Shown: in pieces, positions 21,301 through 35,085 of the stretch
Position numbering within the stretch: the first letter of the stretch is position 1
Layout of the letters: each line of letters begins with the position of its first letter
Assembly: GCF_037975245.1 (NCBI RefSeq)
Contig: NC_092572.1
Coordinates: 6,649,501-6,713,500 of the forward strand
From: Apostichopus japonicus
Lineage: Eukaryota; Echinodermata; Holothuroidea; Aspidochirotida; Stichopodidae
Reading direction: 5' to 3'
Length of the DNA stretch: 64,000 bases
Made by a program: the position numbers and the translations under genes
Notes under the pieces: model-generated
Told to the model about the DNA's origin: nothing
The model's input: the letters and a program-made list of their open reading frames with translations, nothing else
Database searches by the model: none

Positions 21301-24153
21301 GTGTCATGGCCACTTTAATAACAAATGTAAGCAACAAGTATGGCAAATAATGACTTAGTAACTAAGACGTAAAAACGTTTCGTACAAAATAACGCTTACA
21401 GGCTAATAATTTACTCCTTTGTTCGATACCAATTAGGGGTTTCTGAAACTGTTTATAAATCCTCATATTCTCATTTCTTACGATATATTATTTGTCAAGA
21501 CAACCAGCGCTTTTATCTCATTAGACATGGGCATGCGACATATTCATCCGACGCGTTATGCATAACAGTGTACCAATGGTTTATTCCAATATTATAACAC
21601 ATGTATCTTCAAACAAATTTGGCTTATTCTTCAAGCAATTCCCTTAAATTAAACAGATAGTACATATATTTACCCTTGACTATAGTAGTTTTGATTTGGA
21701 TCCTTAAAATATCATTGTTTTTGTTCCCCTTTGTATCTAGATATATTTAAATAAAAAGGAAATTGAACTTGGGAATATCCGAAACGAACTAGAAAAGTTA
21801 AAGGTGAGTATTTTCACTTTCTTAAATTCATTATAGCTGCAATACGTTGCGCACGGTATGGGTGGAAATAGAAATAATTATTAAATATGCAATCAATAGC
21901 TAGTACAGTTTTGAGTGACAAACTGTTTTCGATACTCAGTAACGTTTAGACTATACTTATGTAATTACTATTTATACACCTATTTCGCACTTATAACAAT
22001 CTTTTCATAAGTTATGTTGACCATTTGCTTTACATAAGGACTTAAGCATTAAGTTATTTAAGTCACATTTACGTTTAAAAAAGAAGAACATTTTTATGCT
22101 GCTTTTGTTGAATGAAAGGTAAAAGTGAACTTAATGGGAGAAATATACATAAGAAATACAGTTGCAAAGTGGTAACATGATGAAAAATATTAATTGCACA
22201 TAATGATACCTCGAATTACGGTAGAAAATAAAAGCAGAGAAAATAACGATTTGTTCTTGCAATTATGTTTGCCATTGACTAAATCGATGTTGCATTTTTA
22301 CCAAAGAGTAATTAGACATCAGTACAAATGCTATAAAATACGAAGATTGGAAAAAAGATTAAATATGATAAAGATCTTATAACACTTGATTACCAAAATT
22401 AATTGATAGCTAAAATAAAATGGCCGTCCATCCCACAATTGATATATTATTCTAAGTTTGTATAATCGATTTCAAACAATAAGGCAACAAAGAGGCTGGT
22501 TTGTTTGTAGTCCTTGTAAAAGCATGATTGAGTATTGCCCTTTGAACTGTAGTATTGTATATGTCAGCATCGGAGCACATCTCAAAGTATGCTTTGTTTC
22601 ACATGGCCTCTATTTATATTATATCTAATAACTTAATAATTCAAATCGAACACCGGACCTCTAGTGTCACAGACTGAAGTCCTTACCACTCGACCACCGT
22701 GATTTTACCCCTGTGTGAATGCGTATTAATGACTTTCTATAACTGCTAACAAACAAATGTATTTGAAATGGCAATGATCTGAAAAAAAACAGAACAGTCA
22801 ACAGAACAGCCTCCACCGAGATTGGAACTCGAGTTTGTTCTTTATATAGTGACACCCTAAACAACCTAGTCTATGGATACTGTTTTAACCGTATAATATG
22901 GCACCTAGTTATAGATGTAACTTACGACAAGATACGTCTCTCTGCAAAAAAGGAACATATGAGTTTCATTTGCATTTGGTGATGCTTCTACACCCCCTCA
23001 CCCCCCCCCCCCTCCACCCCTCCTGCCTCGTAAACTTCTGCAATAATTGTTATCTAATGTATTCACCAAATAAAGCTTGTTGTGTTAATGGATCTTAATT
23101 TCTAAGAATTAGAAAGGCCAATGATCAGTACACACAATGAATGTTTACAGGCGGATGGTATTTTAGAGTTATCCTTTTTTTACTACCGTTACAACCAACA
23201 TACAATAATATTTATTCATTGTACCCTGTCAATATCCAAGTGTTACAGTACAAGCGTTTCGGGTACCTTTTACTTTAACACCAAATAAATAAGTATTTAA
23301 ACTTAATGTTGCAGTTTTGAAGGCTCTGAATTGTGCCTCTAATTAAATGCTATGATTCATGTAGACAACTAAGGCTATACACATCCATGCATTTGTAGAG
23401 CAATTTGACGATTGTGCATACTATATACAGTGGCGGAGCTAGGGGTATTGGTCAGAGGGGGCGGGAATGGTCTGTAGGGGCGCTTCCGACACTATCTAAT
23501 CGGAGCGCCACCATAGGTTGGCGCGGAGCGTACATAATTTTCTTGAGTAAAGATACTCCCTAGACAGCAGGAAATGACCCTTTCCGGGCCTTGCTAATTT
23601 GCAGATAAACGAAGAATAAATTGGTGTAATTGCCATTTTGTCAGAAAATTACACCAACAAAATGTGACAAATGTCAATAGGTAGATGACAGCGCAATAAA
23701 AAAAAAGTCAATAATCGCGAATAAGTAAAAGTAGTAAAAAACTGAAAAGGGCGCCAGCAGTCCACTTTAGTCCGTCAGGGGGAGGGCATCCGCCCCCCCC
23801 CCGACTGTATGGACGCTCCGCCACTGACTACATTTCTGATACCGGATATATTATTCACTGTTTGATAACCAAAACATTTAAAGGAAAAAACACCCAAATG
23901 ACCCTAAATTTCAATATGCACTCTTTTAACTTAGTTAATACAGATACCTTTATACTGCTCTTTCATCTTACAGGAGGACTTTGCGAAGAAAGAAAGTGAA
24001 TTGAAACGCGCCAAGGAACCGAAAGTAAGTATTGCATCTGTCAATGTGTTTAATAAAGACCAAGCCATGACCTTTTCAATACCTAAAAGATTTCTGGATA
24101 TTTTAAAACATTTTAAAAGTGAATATCCTTTCATTGTATGTCAAAAGTGCTAA
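9257..24153 (+). CDS. Two-Ig-domain transmembrane receptor with coiled-coil cytoplasmic tail (9 exons)
   Basis: Predicted exons: 9257-9311, 9936-10253, 10786-11115, 11423-11515, 11782-11821, 12554-12581, 13893-13955, 21741-21803 and 23974-24024 (or to 24153). All have AG/GT boundaries, and phases match throughout (1,1,1,1,2,0,0,0). The product is about 389 residues if the last exon reads through to the TAA at 24151, or 347 plus further exons if the GTAAGT at 24025 is used. Order: signal peptide 1-18; Ig domain 1 (C46, W56, C106 in EGNYFC); Ig domain 2 (C157, W170, C212); transmembrane helix about 244-264; a basic stretch (RANRKK); then three KE.EL heptad blocks at about 289-347. It is a single-pass cell-surface receptor whose tail could oligomerise. 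No kinase, ITIM or ITAM is seen. The start ATG is chosen because it opens a perfect signal peptide whose phase-1 donor fits Ig exon 1. The eighth intron boundary spans a 6.1-kb Kolobok insertion. Ligand and partners are unknown. Confidence 0.78.
9936..10253 (+). CDS. Locus 1 exon 2: V-like Ig domain
   Basis: The acceptor TTTCTTGCGACAG precedes 318 bp bounded by phase-1 introns, and the donor is GTTAGT. The exon encodes one Ig fold: AEISC at the B strand, YFWRKG at the C strand, GTLHIKSVTLKDEGNYFC at the E-F strands, and ILVQ at the G strand. Asn-X-Ser/Thr sites (NST, NGT) suggest glycosylation. An extra Cys (SECYG) near the end may form a second bond. Confidence 0.85.
10786..11115 (+). CDS. 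Locus 1 exon 3: second Ig domain
   Basis: 330 bp flanked by phase-1 introns (acceptor TCTCGTTAG, donor GTAAAA). It holds SLTCTAYNAPPLMTLKWF (B-C strands) and HHASLTCQAV (F strand), giving the Cys-Trp-Cys arrangement of an Ig/C2-like fold. An additional early pair (RCDGENSC) is present. The exon ends at E-M-K plus one base, joining the membrane exon in frame. Confidence 0.82.
11423..11515 (+). CDS. Locus 1 exon 4: transmembrane segment
   Basis: The acceptor TCTTTGCAG opens 93 bp in phase 1, encoding a short stalk (PVHETLPS) and an uninterrupted hydrophobic run (WIIVAVTLAGCFIVFVIF) ending L-L-I-K before a GTATGG donor. The next exon begins with basic residues, giving type I topology with a cytoplasmic C terminus. 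Confidence 0.82.
11782..11821 (+). CDS. Locus 1 exon 5: basic juxtamembrane micro-exon
   Basis: 40 bp between TTCCATCCAG and GTAAGC. In frame it reads ARANRKKVKEIKE, starting in phase 1 and ending in phase 2. The positive charge directly after the membrane segment is the expected stop-transfer signal, and the E/K pattern starts the helical tail. Confidence 0.68.
12554..12581 (+). CDS. Locus 1 exon 6: 28-bp micro-exon
   Basis: Between TCTCTCCCAG and GTAAAA. The single leading base completes the codon left open by exon 5, and the rest reads KAEEVQLLT, ending in phase 0. The charge pattern continues the helix. Very small exons are easy to invent, but the phase match on both sides supports this one. 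Confidence 0.58.
13893..13955 (+). CDS. Locus 1 exon 7: coiled-coil exon, exactly three heptads
   Basis: 63 bp (phase 0 to 0) between TTTTTATTGCAG and GTGAGT. It reads GKLSQKETELNTKIEETHD then I-E. The core LSQKETEL aligns with LNKKEIEL of exon 8 and FAKKESEL of exon 9. Confidence 0.72.
13956..15177. other. Intron sequence before the Kolobok insertion
   Basis: No exon is supported. At about 14280-14405 there is a degenerate cluster of ACTCGAGTCC / GGACTCGTC / GGACTGGGTC / AGTCCAGACGAGTCC strings that can pair with each other, followed by a G run at 14522-14532. The TTAA duplication of the Kolobok element ends this stretch (15174-15177). Confidence 0.5.
15535..15780 (+). pseudogene. THAP zinc-finger N terminus of Kolobok protein (degenerate)
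   Basis: The 81-residue frame begins MPVRCVVGGC and continues with SLHPWLKDEK, matching the THAP start (C...C, then L-H-x-x-P-x-D). The GPSQYA stretch fits the region before the second metal pair, but the expected C-x2-H-F is not present; the frame reads through PNEANTSRKH and ends in an unrelated FCYEIKQMDF stretch. The finger is therefore broken. It lies 358 bp inside the left end of the element. Confidence 0.62.
16328..17218 (+). pseudogene. Gypsy RNase H and linker remnant
   Basis: The frame reads RYSVTELEMMGLF, then EAYVDHSAIVELFKSKQEPA, TSRLRRLLFKLSEYTFQVGY, KKGSELVLADYLSRAP. This is the RNase H end of Gypsy Pol (YS.TELE, DH..I..L, R..R....L.EY.F, AD.LSR). A Ser/Thr/Pro-rich linker of about 190 residues follows and stops before any integrase zinc finger or D-D-E core. 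The frame is open for 287 codons from its first ATG (16355), suggesting a fairly young insertion. Confidence 0.8.
18433..19187 (+). repeat. 3' long terminal repeat of the Gypsy element
   Basis: Starts TGTTATGAAATAG directly after the polypurine tract and ends near GTCACA. It contains a TATAAAAG box at 18801 and, at 18820-18885, about three copies of an about 24-bp motif (GTCAGCAAATTTATCACTC). The exact 3' edge is uncertain because the left LTR is truncated. Confidence 0.68.
19188..20000. other. Interior of Kolobok element, no further domain recognised
   Basis: A minus-strand open frame (19509-19814) has several cysteines but no recognised domain. It may be a remnant of the sequence downstream of the P2X7-like part, or chance. 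Confidence 0.35.
20001..20970 (-). pseudogene. P2X7-like zinc-domain protein carried by the Kolobok element
   Basis: The minus strand from 20970 reads MADSEPIAAAEVQSDNGSSL, runs into a stop and changes frame to an acidic stretch (EAESEGDDHSNIEPNVEGGA). It then has a stop before PVKRAEIEAPQH. At 20219-20001 it gives RHVRVVLPSCAVQRIRSDFP then GHYTGFKLP. The R-V-x-x-P-S-C-x-V-x-x-I-R-x-x-F-P ... Y-x-G-F-K pattern is that of the P2X purinoceptor 7 C-terminal-like domain found in many invertebrate transposon proteins. Several stops and frame changes show it is dead. It runs opposite to the THAP frame. Confidence 0.6.
21741..21803 (+). CDS. Locus 1 exon 8: coiled-coil exon, exactly three heptads
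   Basis: 63 bp (phase 0 to 0) between CCTTTGTATCTAG and GTGAGT. It reads IYLNKKEIELGNIRNELEK then L-K. It has the same length, phase and KE.EL core as exon 7, so it is probably an exon duplicate. It lies 430 bp beyond the Kolobok insertion. Confidence 0.74.
22640..22712 (-). mobile_element. tRNA-like SINE head
   Basis: On the minus strand the sequence reads CACGGTGGTCGAGTGGTAAG (A-box-like) and, about 30 bp on, GGTCCGGTGTTCGATT (B-box-like). The intervening D/anticodon-like part is imperfect and no clean cloverleaf can be drawn, so a SINE head is more likely than a functional tRNA. The body would lie below 22640 and is not otherwise recognisable. Confidence 0.45.
23428..23826. mobile_element. 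Short hAT-type MITE related to the 4761-6274 element
   Basis: Begins CAGTGGCGGAGC and ends GCTCCGCCACTG, a perfect 12-bp inverted terminus. The 8-bp flanks (ACTATATA and ACTACATT) agree at 6 of 8 positions, consistent with an aged duplication. The interior GGAGCGCCACCATAGGTTGG and the following bases match 4837-4930. It is 399 bp long with no coding sequence, and lies about 150 bp upstream of locus-1 exon 9. Confidence 0.8.
23974..24153 (+). CDS. Locus 1 exon 9: third coiled-coil block and possible C terminus
   Basis: The acceptor TTTCATCTTACAG is followed by EDFAKKESELKRAKEPK and a strong donor GTAAGT at 24025 (phase 0). If not spliced, the frame stays open through IPKRFLDILKHF and ends at the TAA at 24151-24153, giving 59 residues. 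If spliced, the gene continues downstream; a candidate terminal micro-exon is at 41685-41714. The sequence just after 24135 is already homologous to the DNA beyond the locus-2 kinase. Confidence 0.6.
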   Translation, partial: EDFAKKESELKRAKEPKVSIASVNVFNKDQAMTFSIPKRFLDILKHFKSEYPFIVCQKC

Positions 24154-25394
24154 TGCACTATAGAAATTAATCACTGAATGTCACCTGTGAACACTGACAG
24201 ATGATATTTTGGTGTCGAGACTTATTATGTCCTCTAATTGCATCATGTCGTTAGTCTCTTTGCCTTGCTGCCTTAACAGATTTTGTCGTTTTTACATACA
24301 TGACAAAAGTCGTTTTGTGTCAGTTATTGTTAACATTAATTTAACATCGTTAAAAGGACAAATAGCAGGACGGCCTTGGTTTTTATTCTTGTAAGGAAAC
24401 TACCGAAAGAATGGTACGAGGAGTAGGTTGACCAAGCTAAAGAAGCTTGACCTTTGTATTTCCTAATGTAACTGTAGCCTCCATATTATGTTTTCAATTA
24501 TCAGTAGCGATAGTTATGCTTTTTCATTCGCCTTAGACACAGGCCTTTCTCGTATTACTGTGAGTTTGAAAACTCATCGGAAGTACAAACAAGGACAACA
24601 AAATTACATCTAACTTGAACTGATGACTTTTCTGAAAGTTACTTTTGACGACAGAACTACCTACGGTATAGAAAGCAAATAAAGCAACTTCGGTCTGTAA
24701 AACAGGTTGAGTCAGTCACGAAAAGGTGTAGACGGCAAAACTATTAAGAGCATAATTGTGGTTGAGAACACTACCGATGTGGTTACACAACTAATGAACA
24801 ATATAATAGCGGACGACAGGCATTGACACGGAACGCACGCCGTGTACCATAGGTAGCCCACGCAACTATAACGACATTGGGTGTTTACAATGGAAACAAC
24901 CATATTTTGGGGACTAATCAAATCAAGACATTAATTTGAGGGGTTCTTTATGTATTTGTTGCCAGTATTGATGTGTATTTGCTTGGTGATTTTCAGCAAT
25001 GCTCAACACTTCTCAACAATGTTTGCCCCATAAAGACATACCCCTCAGCCGAAAGGTGGAACATCGTAAAGTTTCTTGTGATTATGTACAGATAAAACAT
25101 GATCTTAATGCCAATTCAATACAGCAAACTTTTAGAATCGTGTCACGACATAGCATTTTATTCTGCTCTTCTATTCATTTGGCAATTCGTCAAAATTGAA
25201 CGGCCTCGTATAGATGTAATGCAGGGTGCTGTAGAATTGTATCAATATTGGATTGCTACGAAATCAATTTTACTTGTCAGTGGCAATACCTCAACCAAAA
25301 ATTAGCTTTGGACTCATTGTATCCGTTACTTGTTACCATCAGCACCCGCAATGCCACCACAAGTCGTCCCTTCCAAAAAGCAAGAATTGAGAAG

Positions 25395-29177
<3,783 letters not shown>

Positions 29178-29262
<85 letters not shown>
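29178..29262. repeat. (TA)n microsatellite, about 85 bp
   Basis: Uninterrupted dinucleotide run at the right border of the 3.6-kb block. Confidence 0.97.
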
Positions 29263-29264
<2 letters not shown>

Positions 29265-30633
29265 CTGCAATTTGAGCAGGGTTTAACTATTTATTGAATG
29301 TACTAGATTGAACGGAATCTTTCATTTTTTTTTTACATATATTCGCAGCTGCGTTTGGGACAACTTCAAAGTGACCGTCAGGTGGGGCTTAGTGTTAATC
29401 TGCGAAATAATTTGGTTATTGTAACCGAGCCCCATATTGGCGACTAGCTAAGCAGGCTATTCTACCAGTTTCGCAATGCTTTAATAAGATTATTTTGCTT
29501 TTATTTATGTCTAGTCCCACTAAACTACTTATTACTACGTATTATGAGAAAGGCCTCCTTGCTTCCCACCTGCCACCCCATAACCTGTTTCTAGACCCTT
29601 GCTATTTGGTATTACGAAAATCTATAATTGTTCCACACAGGTTTGGTTCCCGTAAAGCAAATGAAGAAAAAAGGGCCATGATGGAGGAAGACCTCTCTTG
29701 GTGCTGCTGGAATCTCGCGAATACGTTTCATCGGCGTTTTAAACAAATCCCATATTGTCAATTGTCTTGTGAAATTGTATATATTGCTAAGCGAGCATCA
29801 TTGCCTCTTTCTATGACTTTTCCAGCTAACTTAGTACTCATGATAGCTCTTGATAAGTCAATTCGTACAAACCTAATAACAATTCTACTACTTTGTAACA
29901 TTAATATGAATACTAAAACAGAATTAGACATCTCTTTCATATATCCACTTTCAAGGTATATTTTTATATCGATATTTTCAGCATGTCGGCTTCATAAATC
30001 CTTATTAATATAGTCAATACTATACATCAACCTAAGTGACTTATAAACGTTGCTCGGCAATTGATGTTTCACTAAAAACATTAATGTGTAAATGTGGATG
30101 CTGAATTCCCTAAAAATGCGATGCTTCCACACAAACCATTAAAGGATTGATAGCGATGTGTAATCACAAAAGTATATACCTCAGTCAGGAATTACTAAAA
30201 ACAATCTTTAAACCCTCCTCTTCTTGTTTTTTTTTTCCACCACCTGTTGGGGTAGATATCCAGTTAATCCCTTCCATTGCATGTCCTTTTTTGGTTTGTA
30301 TTAACTGTACACCAAAAGTAAGGTACTAATTTGGTCAATGGGGGGGGGGAGGGGGTTATTTCGCACCACCTGTTTGTTTTCAACCTATCCTGTCCAAAGA
30401 TTTCAGTCAAGCCAAAACTACCTATTTTTGGAAGTAGGTCTTCGATAAAGTAAACACCTGGACAGTATGCGCTATTTCAATTAGTTTTAGCATTGCTTTT
30501 CTCAATTTAGATCTGCTATGTAATTTTTTTTTTTTTACAATATGAGGAGAATTTTTCGGGCACCTACTGAAAGAAATATCAATTGCAATGTGTTTTTCAA
30601 TGGTTAAACTGATATTATTATTATCATTATTGT

Positions 30634-30802
30634 TGTAACGACTTCCCGAAACTTCTAACCGATATGGAACGGTAATAACACGGCATTTGATTGTATGTTA
30701 TTGGCATACGATGCAATCACAGATGCATGCCTATTTAATATGTAGATTAAAATGTTGAACGCGCGAAAAAATGTGGTTATATTCTTTGGGCAAGTCGTTA
30801 CA
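30634..30802. mobile_element. Possible 169-bp MITE
   Basis: Left end TGTAACGACTTCCCG; right end in reverse complement TGTAACGACTTGCCC. The two share 13 of 15 bases. No clear target duplication was seen, and the segment is not evident at the matching place in copy B. Confidence 0.5.
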
Positions 30803-32720
30803 GCCCCCTCCCCCCCCCCAAATCAAACTGGGCTCCTACGCCTATGAATGTTAGCCCCTTTATCAGTGTTATTTACGAGTATTGAGGCACAGGGCCGTTC
30901 TTAATATACTAACCATTATAGAGGGCCTTCCGCAGTTTTCTTCACTGCCCACCCACGCAGTTCTTCTGCCTCCCCACCCCTACCCCAGTAGGTCCCTTTT
31001 TGACATGTAAAACAAATCATGTCAAAACAAACCTAGTAATTAATCAACACCTATATTTCCTATAAGGCTGCCCCCCCCCCCCCAGCTAGGCTACGGCTAC
31101 CATCAGAATGCCGTGCTTTTATATCTTCAATAAGCCTACCTGTGTAAAACGATGAATAAAGCAGAGCTTATAGAAAGTAACATAAAGTCCTATTTTTCTC
31201 ATGGAAAGAAATTTTACCGAATACATATTTGTCAAATTTACCCTTCTTTTTTCTCTTTTTCGGAAGTTCAAAATTTCTAAAACATGAGATCTCAAAATAA
31301 AGAACGTTTACATGCAATCTACAAAGCCTACGTAGTGCCATTTCAGGCTAACTGAGAAACATATTTGGCAAACGTTTACTTGCTACTCTAAGCGCCAACT
31401 GATGGTGGCGCTGCGCTTACAAAGTGTCATGGTTGTCCTTTTTAGGAAATGGCCCACCCACTAAAATAATCTTAGAAAAGGCCTATAACAGCCCCCTAGA
31501 GATTCTTCCTAGAATACGGCCCTGCGCATGCGCATAGCAGTATTAGAATAGACCCAAACGCGAAGGTGAACCGTGGTCACGGAAAGGGCCATTTTAAACG
31601 CGCTATCATCTAGCGAATTACCGCCGTTTTAATCTCTGTGTTGCACGTAGCTGGACCAGGACAGGCACAATATTGTACTTTGGATCCTGGGCAAATGGTA
31701 AAATGTAGGCCTACATTATACATTTATAAACATGACCGTTGACCTCTGTACCCATGGCAACCACGTTTTGATGGTACTTGATCTCTAACCTTTGGTTGGG
31801 GGGGGGAGGGCTGTGAGACTCAAGGGCTCCCCTTGGATACCTTCCCACCAAGTAAGAAAATCGGTCCAGCCGTTTAGATTTTGACACAAACTTGGACATA
31901 CACTATAGCTTGCGCTTTCACACACATCACCATCGCACTGATTCATTTTGCCTTCAGCAAGGAAACATTTCAACTAAGGAAATACACATAGTAGTCTAAT
32001 TTGAAAGGAGAAACCGAGGGGTGGCATATTTTATTCCTTTATGGTCTATGGACGTGTGCGACGTCTCTCGGCGTCGGATGTTCCGGATTTAACCAAAATT
32101 CACAAGAAATAAACAAGTTAACGCTTTGATTCGGTCTCTACTTAACCAGCCTAACTGTGTGTCCAGTCTAATCGGCTAAATCATGTACTGTGATTAAAAT
32201 GGTGGAGCTATTAAAATAATTGAATAATAAATTGTAATCATTATGTCAATACACTACATGTTGCTTCCCTTCTGAGTAACAATACTTTCAACAGTTGCAA
32301 TAATCAACTCTAGTCAATAAACGAATCTGAACTTCGTTACGATACAAGAATAAGTCACATTTTATCCTTTGTTTGCATCAATTTATTGACGTAATAAACT
32401 CCTTTTCAGATAACATAAAGTTTAATATAACTGTGAATCAAAAACGAGTACAAATCATATCCATGTACCTTGGATTCATCATAGGGCACACATTATTTCC
32501 TTCCCTCATGCAACAGTAAATCAGGCTAATACAAAAATTGTTATATTATGGAATAAAAAGGAAAACGCTAGACAGACATATATATAACATGTAAGCACAG
32601 TCTTATAAAAGTGAATAAAATTGGCAGAGCATGATACGGATAACATTGAGGTAGTGGAATACACCTTTATAGTACTGTACGCAATATAAAATATAATATA
32701 TGTTATCATATTAAACCAGA

Positions 32721-35085
32721 ATATAACAATGGATGCCGTAGAGGACTCCTAGGATACAGCATTATTTCAGATATTGCCTGTATTTTACTAGTTTCTACGG
32801 TTAATTGTTTATCACTATATAATGATGCAGACATAGGGAACTTGTAGTATGTCATTTCAGACTAGTATTGCATCATACTATGATTCATGGATTTTTCTCA
32901 TATCCATTTTATAACTCTAGCAAGATTACATTCTCATATTCTTGCTTGGAGCTTTGTAACTTTTACTTGTACGCACACTTATAACACTGTACTTGTATTA
33001 CAACTCTTTTAAGAGTGACACATAATGATAACAATTCAGTAGTGAAGTGCCAAGTTACATTTTCTGGAATACCTTGAGTGGCAGAAAATAGCATGAAAAA
33101 TGTCAGAGCTAGCATTTTGGTTGTTCCTAATGATCAATTTATTATGCATTTATGCAACTACTAAAACCGATGTGTAGAATAACTTTAAAGAAAGGTGTGT
33201 TTTTTGTTTCCCTTTAAGCAAAACTTTATTGTTCCTGGTGCAATTTGTGTTGCCATAAATAAACAAACTATTTCAGAAAATCCTCCTCCTAATGTGTCAA
33301 ATCAAACACAAATACATACACTACATACTCTACATACACTAAGTATGTAGGTAATACTCACATATCATGACCTAGCAAGGATTGTACTACCGTTGACATT
33401 ACACTTTATTCTTGAGAGAAAGTTTAACATTTGGATATGATTAAATGTATGTTAAAATAACAAAAAAAGAGAAAAGAGTCTGAATTTTTAACAATTTGTC
33501 ATTTCTTCAGGATTCCAGTCTTCAAGGCATCTGAGATCTTAATAAGTGTTTGCCTTAATTTCGTTCAGTCACTCCAAGTTTGAGTCATACCAAGATTAAT
33601 GTATGTCGTCCAGTTACAGAGTTTTTGATAATTGATAATTCATAAACTTGGACTATGAATCTAAGAGACTGACTTCGGTCAGCTTGCGGCTTTGATAAAC
33701 CAATGATGGCTTCTTCGCAAGTTCTTACTTGCAGGAGGTTCTAAAATACATACAAATAATACATACATACATCATTTGAAGTTCTTGGCATAAACTTTCG
33801 TATCCAAAGACCACGTGGATATCAGGAACATTATCATTGCCTGCTGGTCCGTCCTTCTTCCAATTGAGTCCTAGCCAGAGTTCCTTAAACTTAGTGGAAG
33901 TTATCCAAAAGAAAATATGAAAGCTTTCTTAGAGTGTCTTTAAATTAGTTAATCAAAAAGTTAAGAAGCCATTCATTTTCATCACATCATTTAGCAGCTG
34001 ATGGTACACAGTGACTTTTCCACAGCACATATTACCTTTGAATTTACACAAGTGTTTTTAAAATCAACAGTTACTAACAAATTGGCTTGAAACAGGGAAC
34101 CAATTGACATTTCTTGTCCCGTCGCGTTGACAGTACACTGAACCACGACTCGTATTCAGGGTAGAATTTGGCTAGGGTCCGCTATCCTACTGTTTCGATT
34201 ATTTGGGAGAGGGAAGCCCTAGGGTAGCGTAAGAATGTGTGCTATATCTACTAATAGTTAACTTGTTTAACTGGAAATGTATCTTTCTAAATATTTAACA
34301 GGTACAGAAGGGTAAATTTGACAATAATACTTTAAGGGATGTCATACTTCTATGAGCCAGTTACGTGAAGAGGTTTCACATATACGAGGTGGGAATTATG
34401 TTCTGGGAGAGCACCCTCTGTTTTAGCTTAGATGACGGTGCCCATGTAACGTTAGCTTGATAATTTCTATGTGTACACTTTACAAGGTGAGGCGCGCTAT
34501 ACGAAGATCGTTCTTAAAACAGTATATGTTTAGAAGTTAAAGCAGTATATATTCATTTGTGTGGTATCATTTTTTTTATTGGCAAGTGCCAGGGACGTAA
34601 AAGTCGCAGCTGCTTGTATTCTAAATATTGTTCTGCTTAAAATGACACCGCTGCATGTTGAGTTGTTATGAAGTCGTAAATTATGTCAGTGCATTTATCC
34701 TTTTTGGCTTTGGTTTTACAAAACATTAATATTTTGCTTCTAGGGTGTATATATACTGAATATTTATTGTTCATATTTTTTAATTTTACTTGTTTCTTCT
34801 ACAGATTGAGGGGGTTAAATTTGATTCTTGCACATTGCCCTCTTGAATTTGACCGCTTATTAGCTTAACTTTATGTTTAAAATAAATAGTGCCACCAGAC
34901 CAGACTAGTACAACAGCAAATGTTTGTCATTGGTATAGTTTCTGCTAAATCCTCAAATGTGTATGTGTGTGCGCTGACGCGAGATCATAAACAATAAAAC
35001 TAAAAAAGTGTATGGTTGCTGATCTTCGTATTTGGTATGTAAAATGCCACTTGGTGGATGTAAGATCCTTATTGGAGAAAATTCA
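32721..35085. other. Intergenic sequence, SINE only
   Basis: No coding sequence is supported. The SINE copy is listed separately. Confidence 0.5.
33585..33775 (+). mobile_element. Second copy of the tRNA-derived SINE body
   Basis: Shares with 6370-6560 the blocks ATTAATGTAT, CATCCAG/CGTCCAG, TTACAGAGTT, ATAATTCATAA, ATGAATCTAAGA, TTCGGTCAG and CTTGCAGGAGG, then an ACATAC repeat tail. Its tRNA head is missing or heavily diverged, so it is probably 5'-truncated. Confidence 0.7.

Larger units (their letters stand above)
15178..21314. mobile_element. Kolobok-type DNA transposon with TTAA duplications
   Basis: The left end begins AGAGGCCATGACACGAAAA. The right end in reverse complement begins AGTGGCCATGACACGAAAA. 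TTAA lies immediately outside each (15174-15177 and 21315-21318). A TTAA duplication, AG-starting inverted termini and an internal THAP frame are the Kolobok signature (established knowledge). Contents: a degenerate THAP frame at 15535-15780 (+), a nested deleted Gypsy element at 16281-19187, and remains of a P2X7-like zinc protein on the minus strand at 20001-20970. A D-D-E transposase core was not recognised. The element sits inside the intron between two coiled-coil exons of locus 1. Confidence 0.8.

Noticed and set aside
29495..30013. 172-codon open frame on the + strand
   Set aside because: The homologous stretch in copy B (57340-57960) is not open in the same frame, no domain is recognisable and composition is intron-like. 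Treated as chance.
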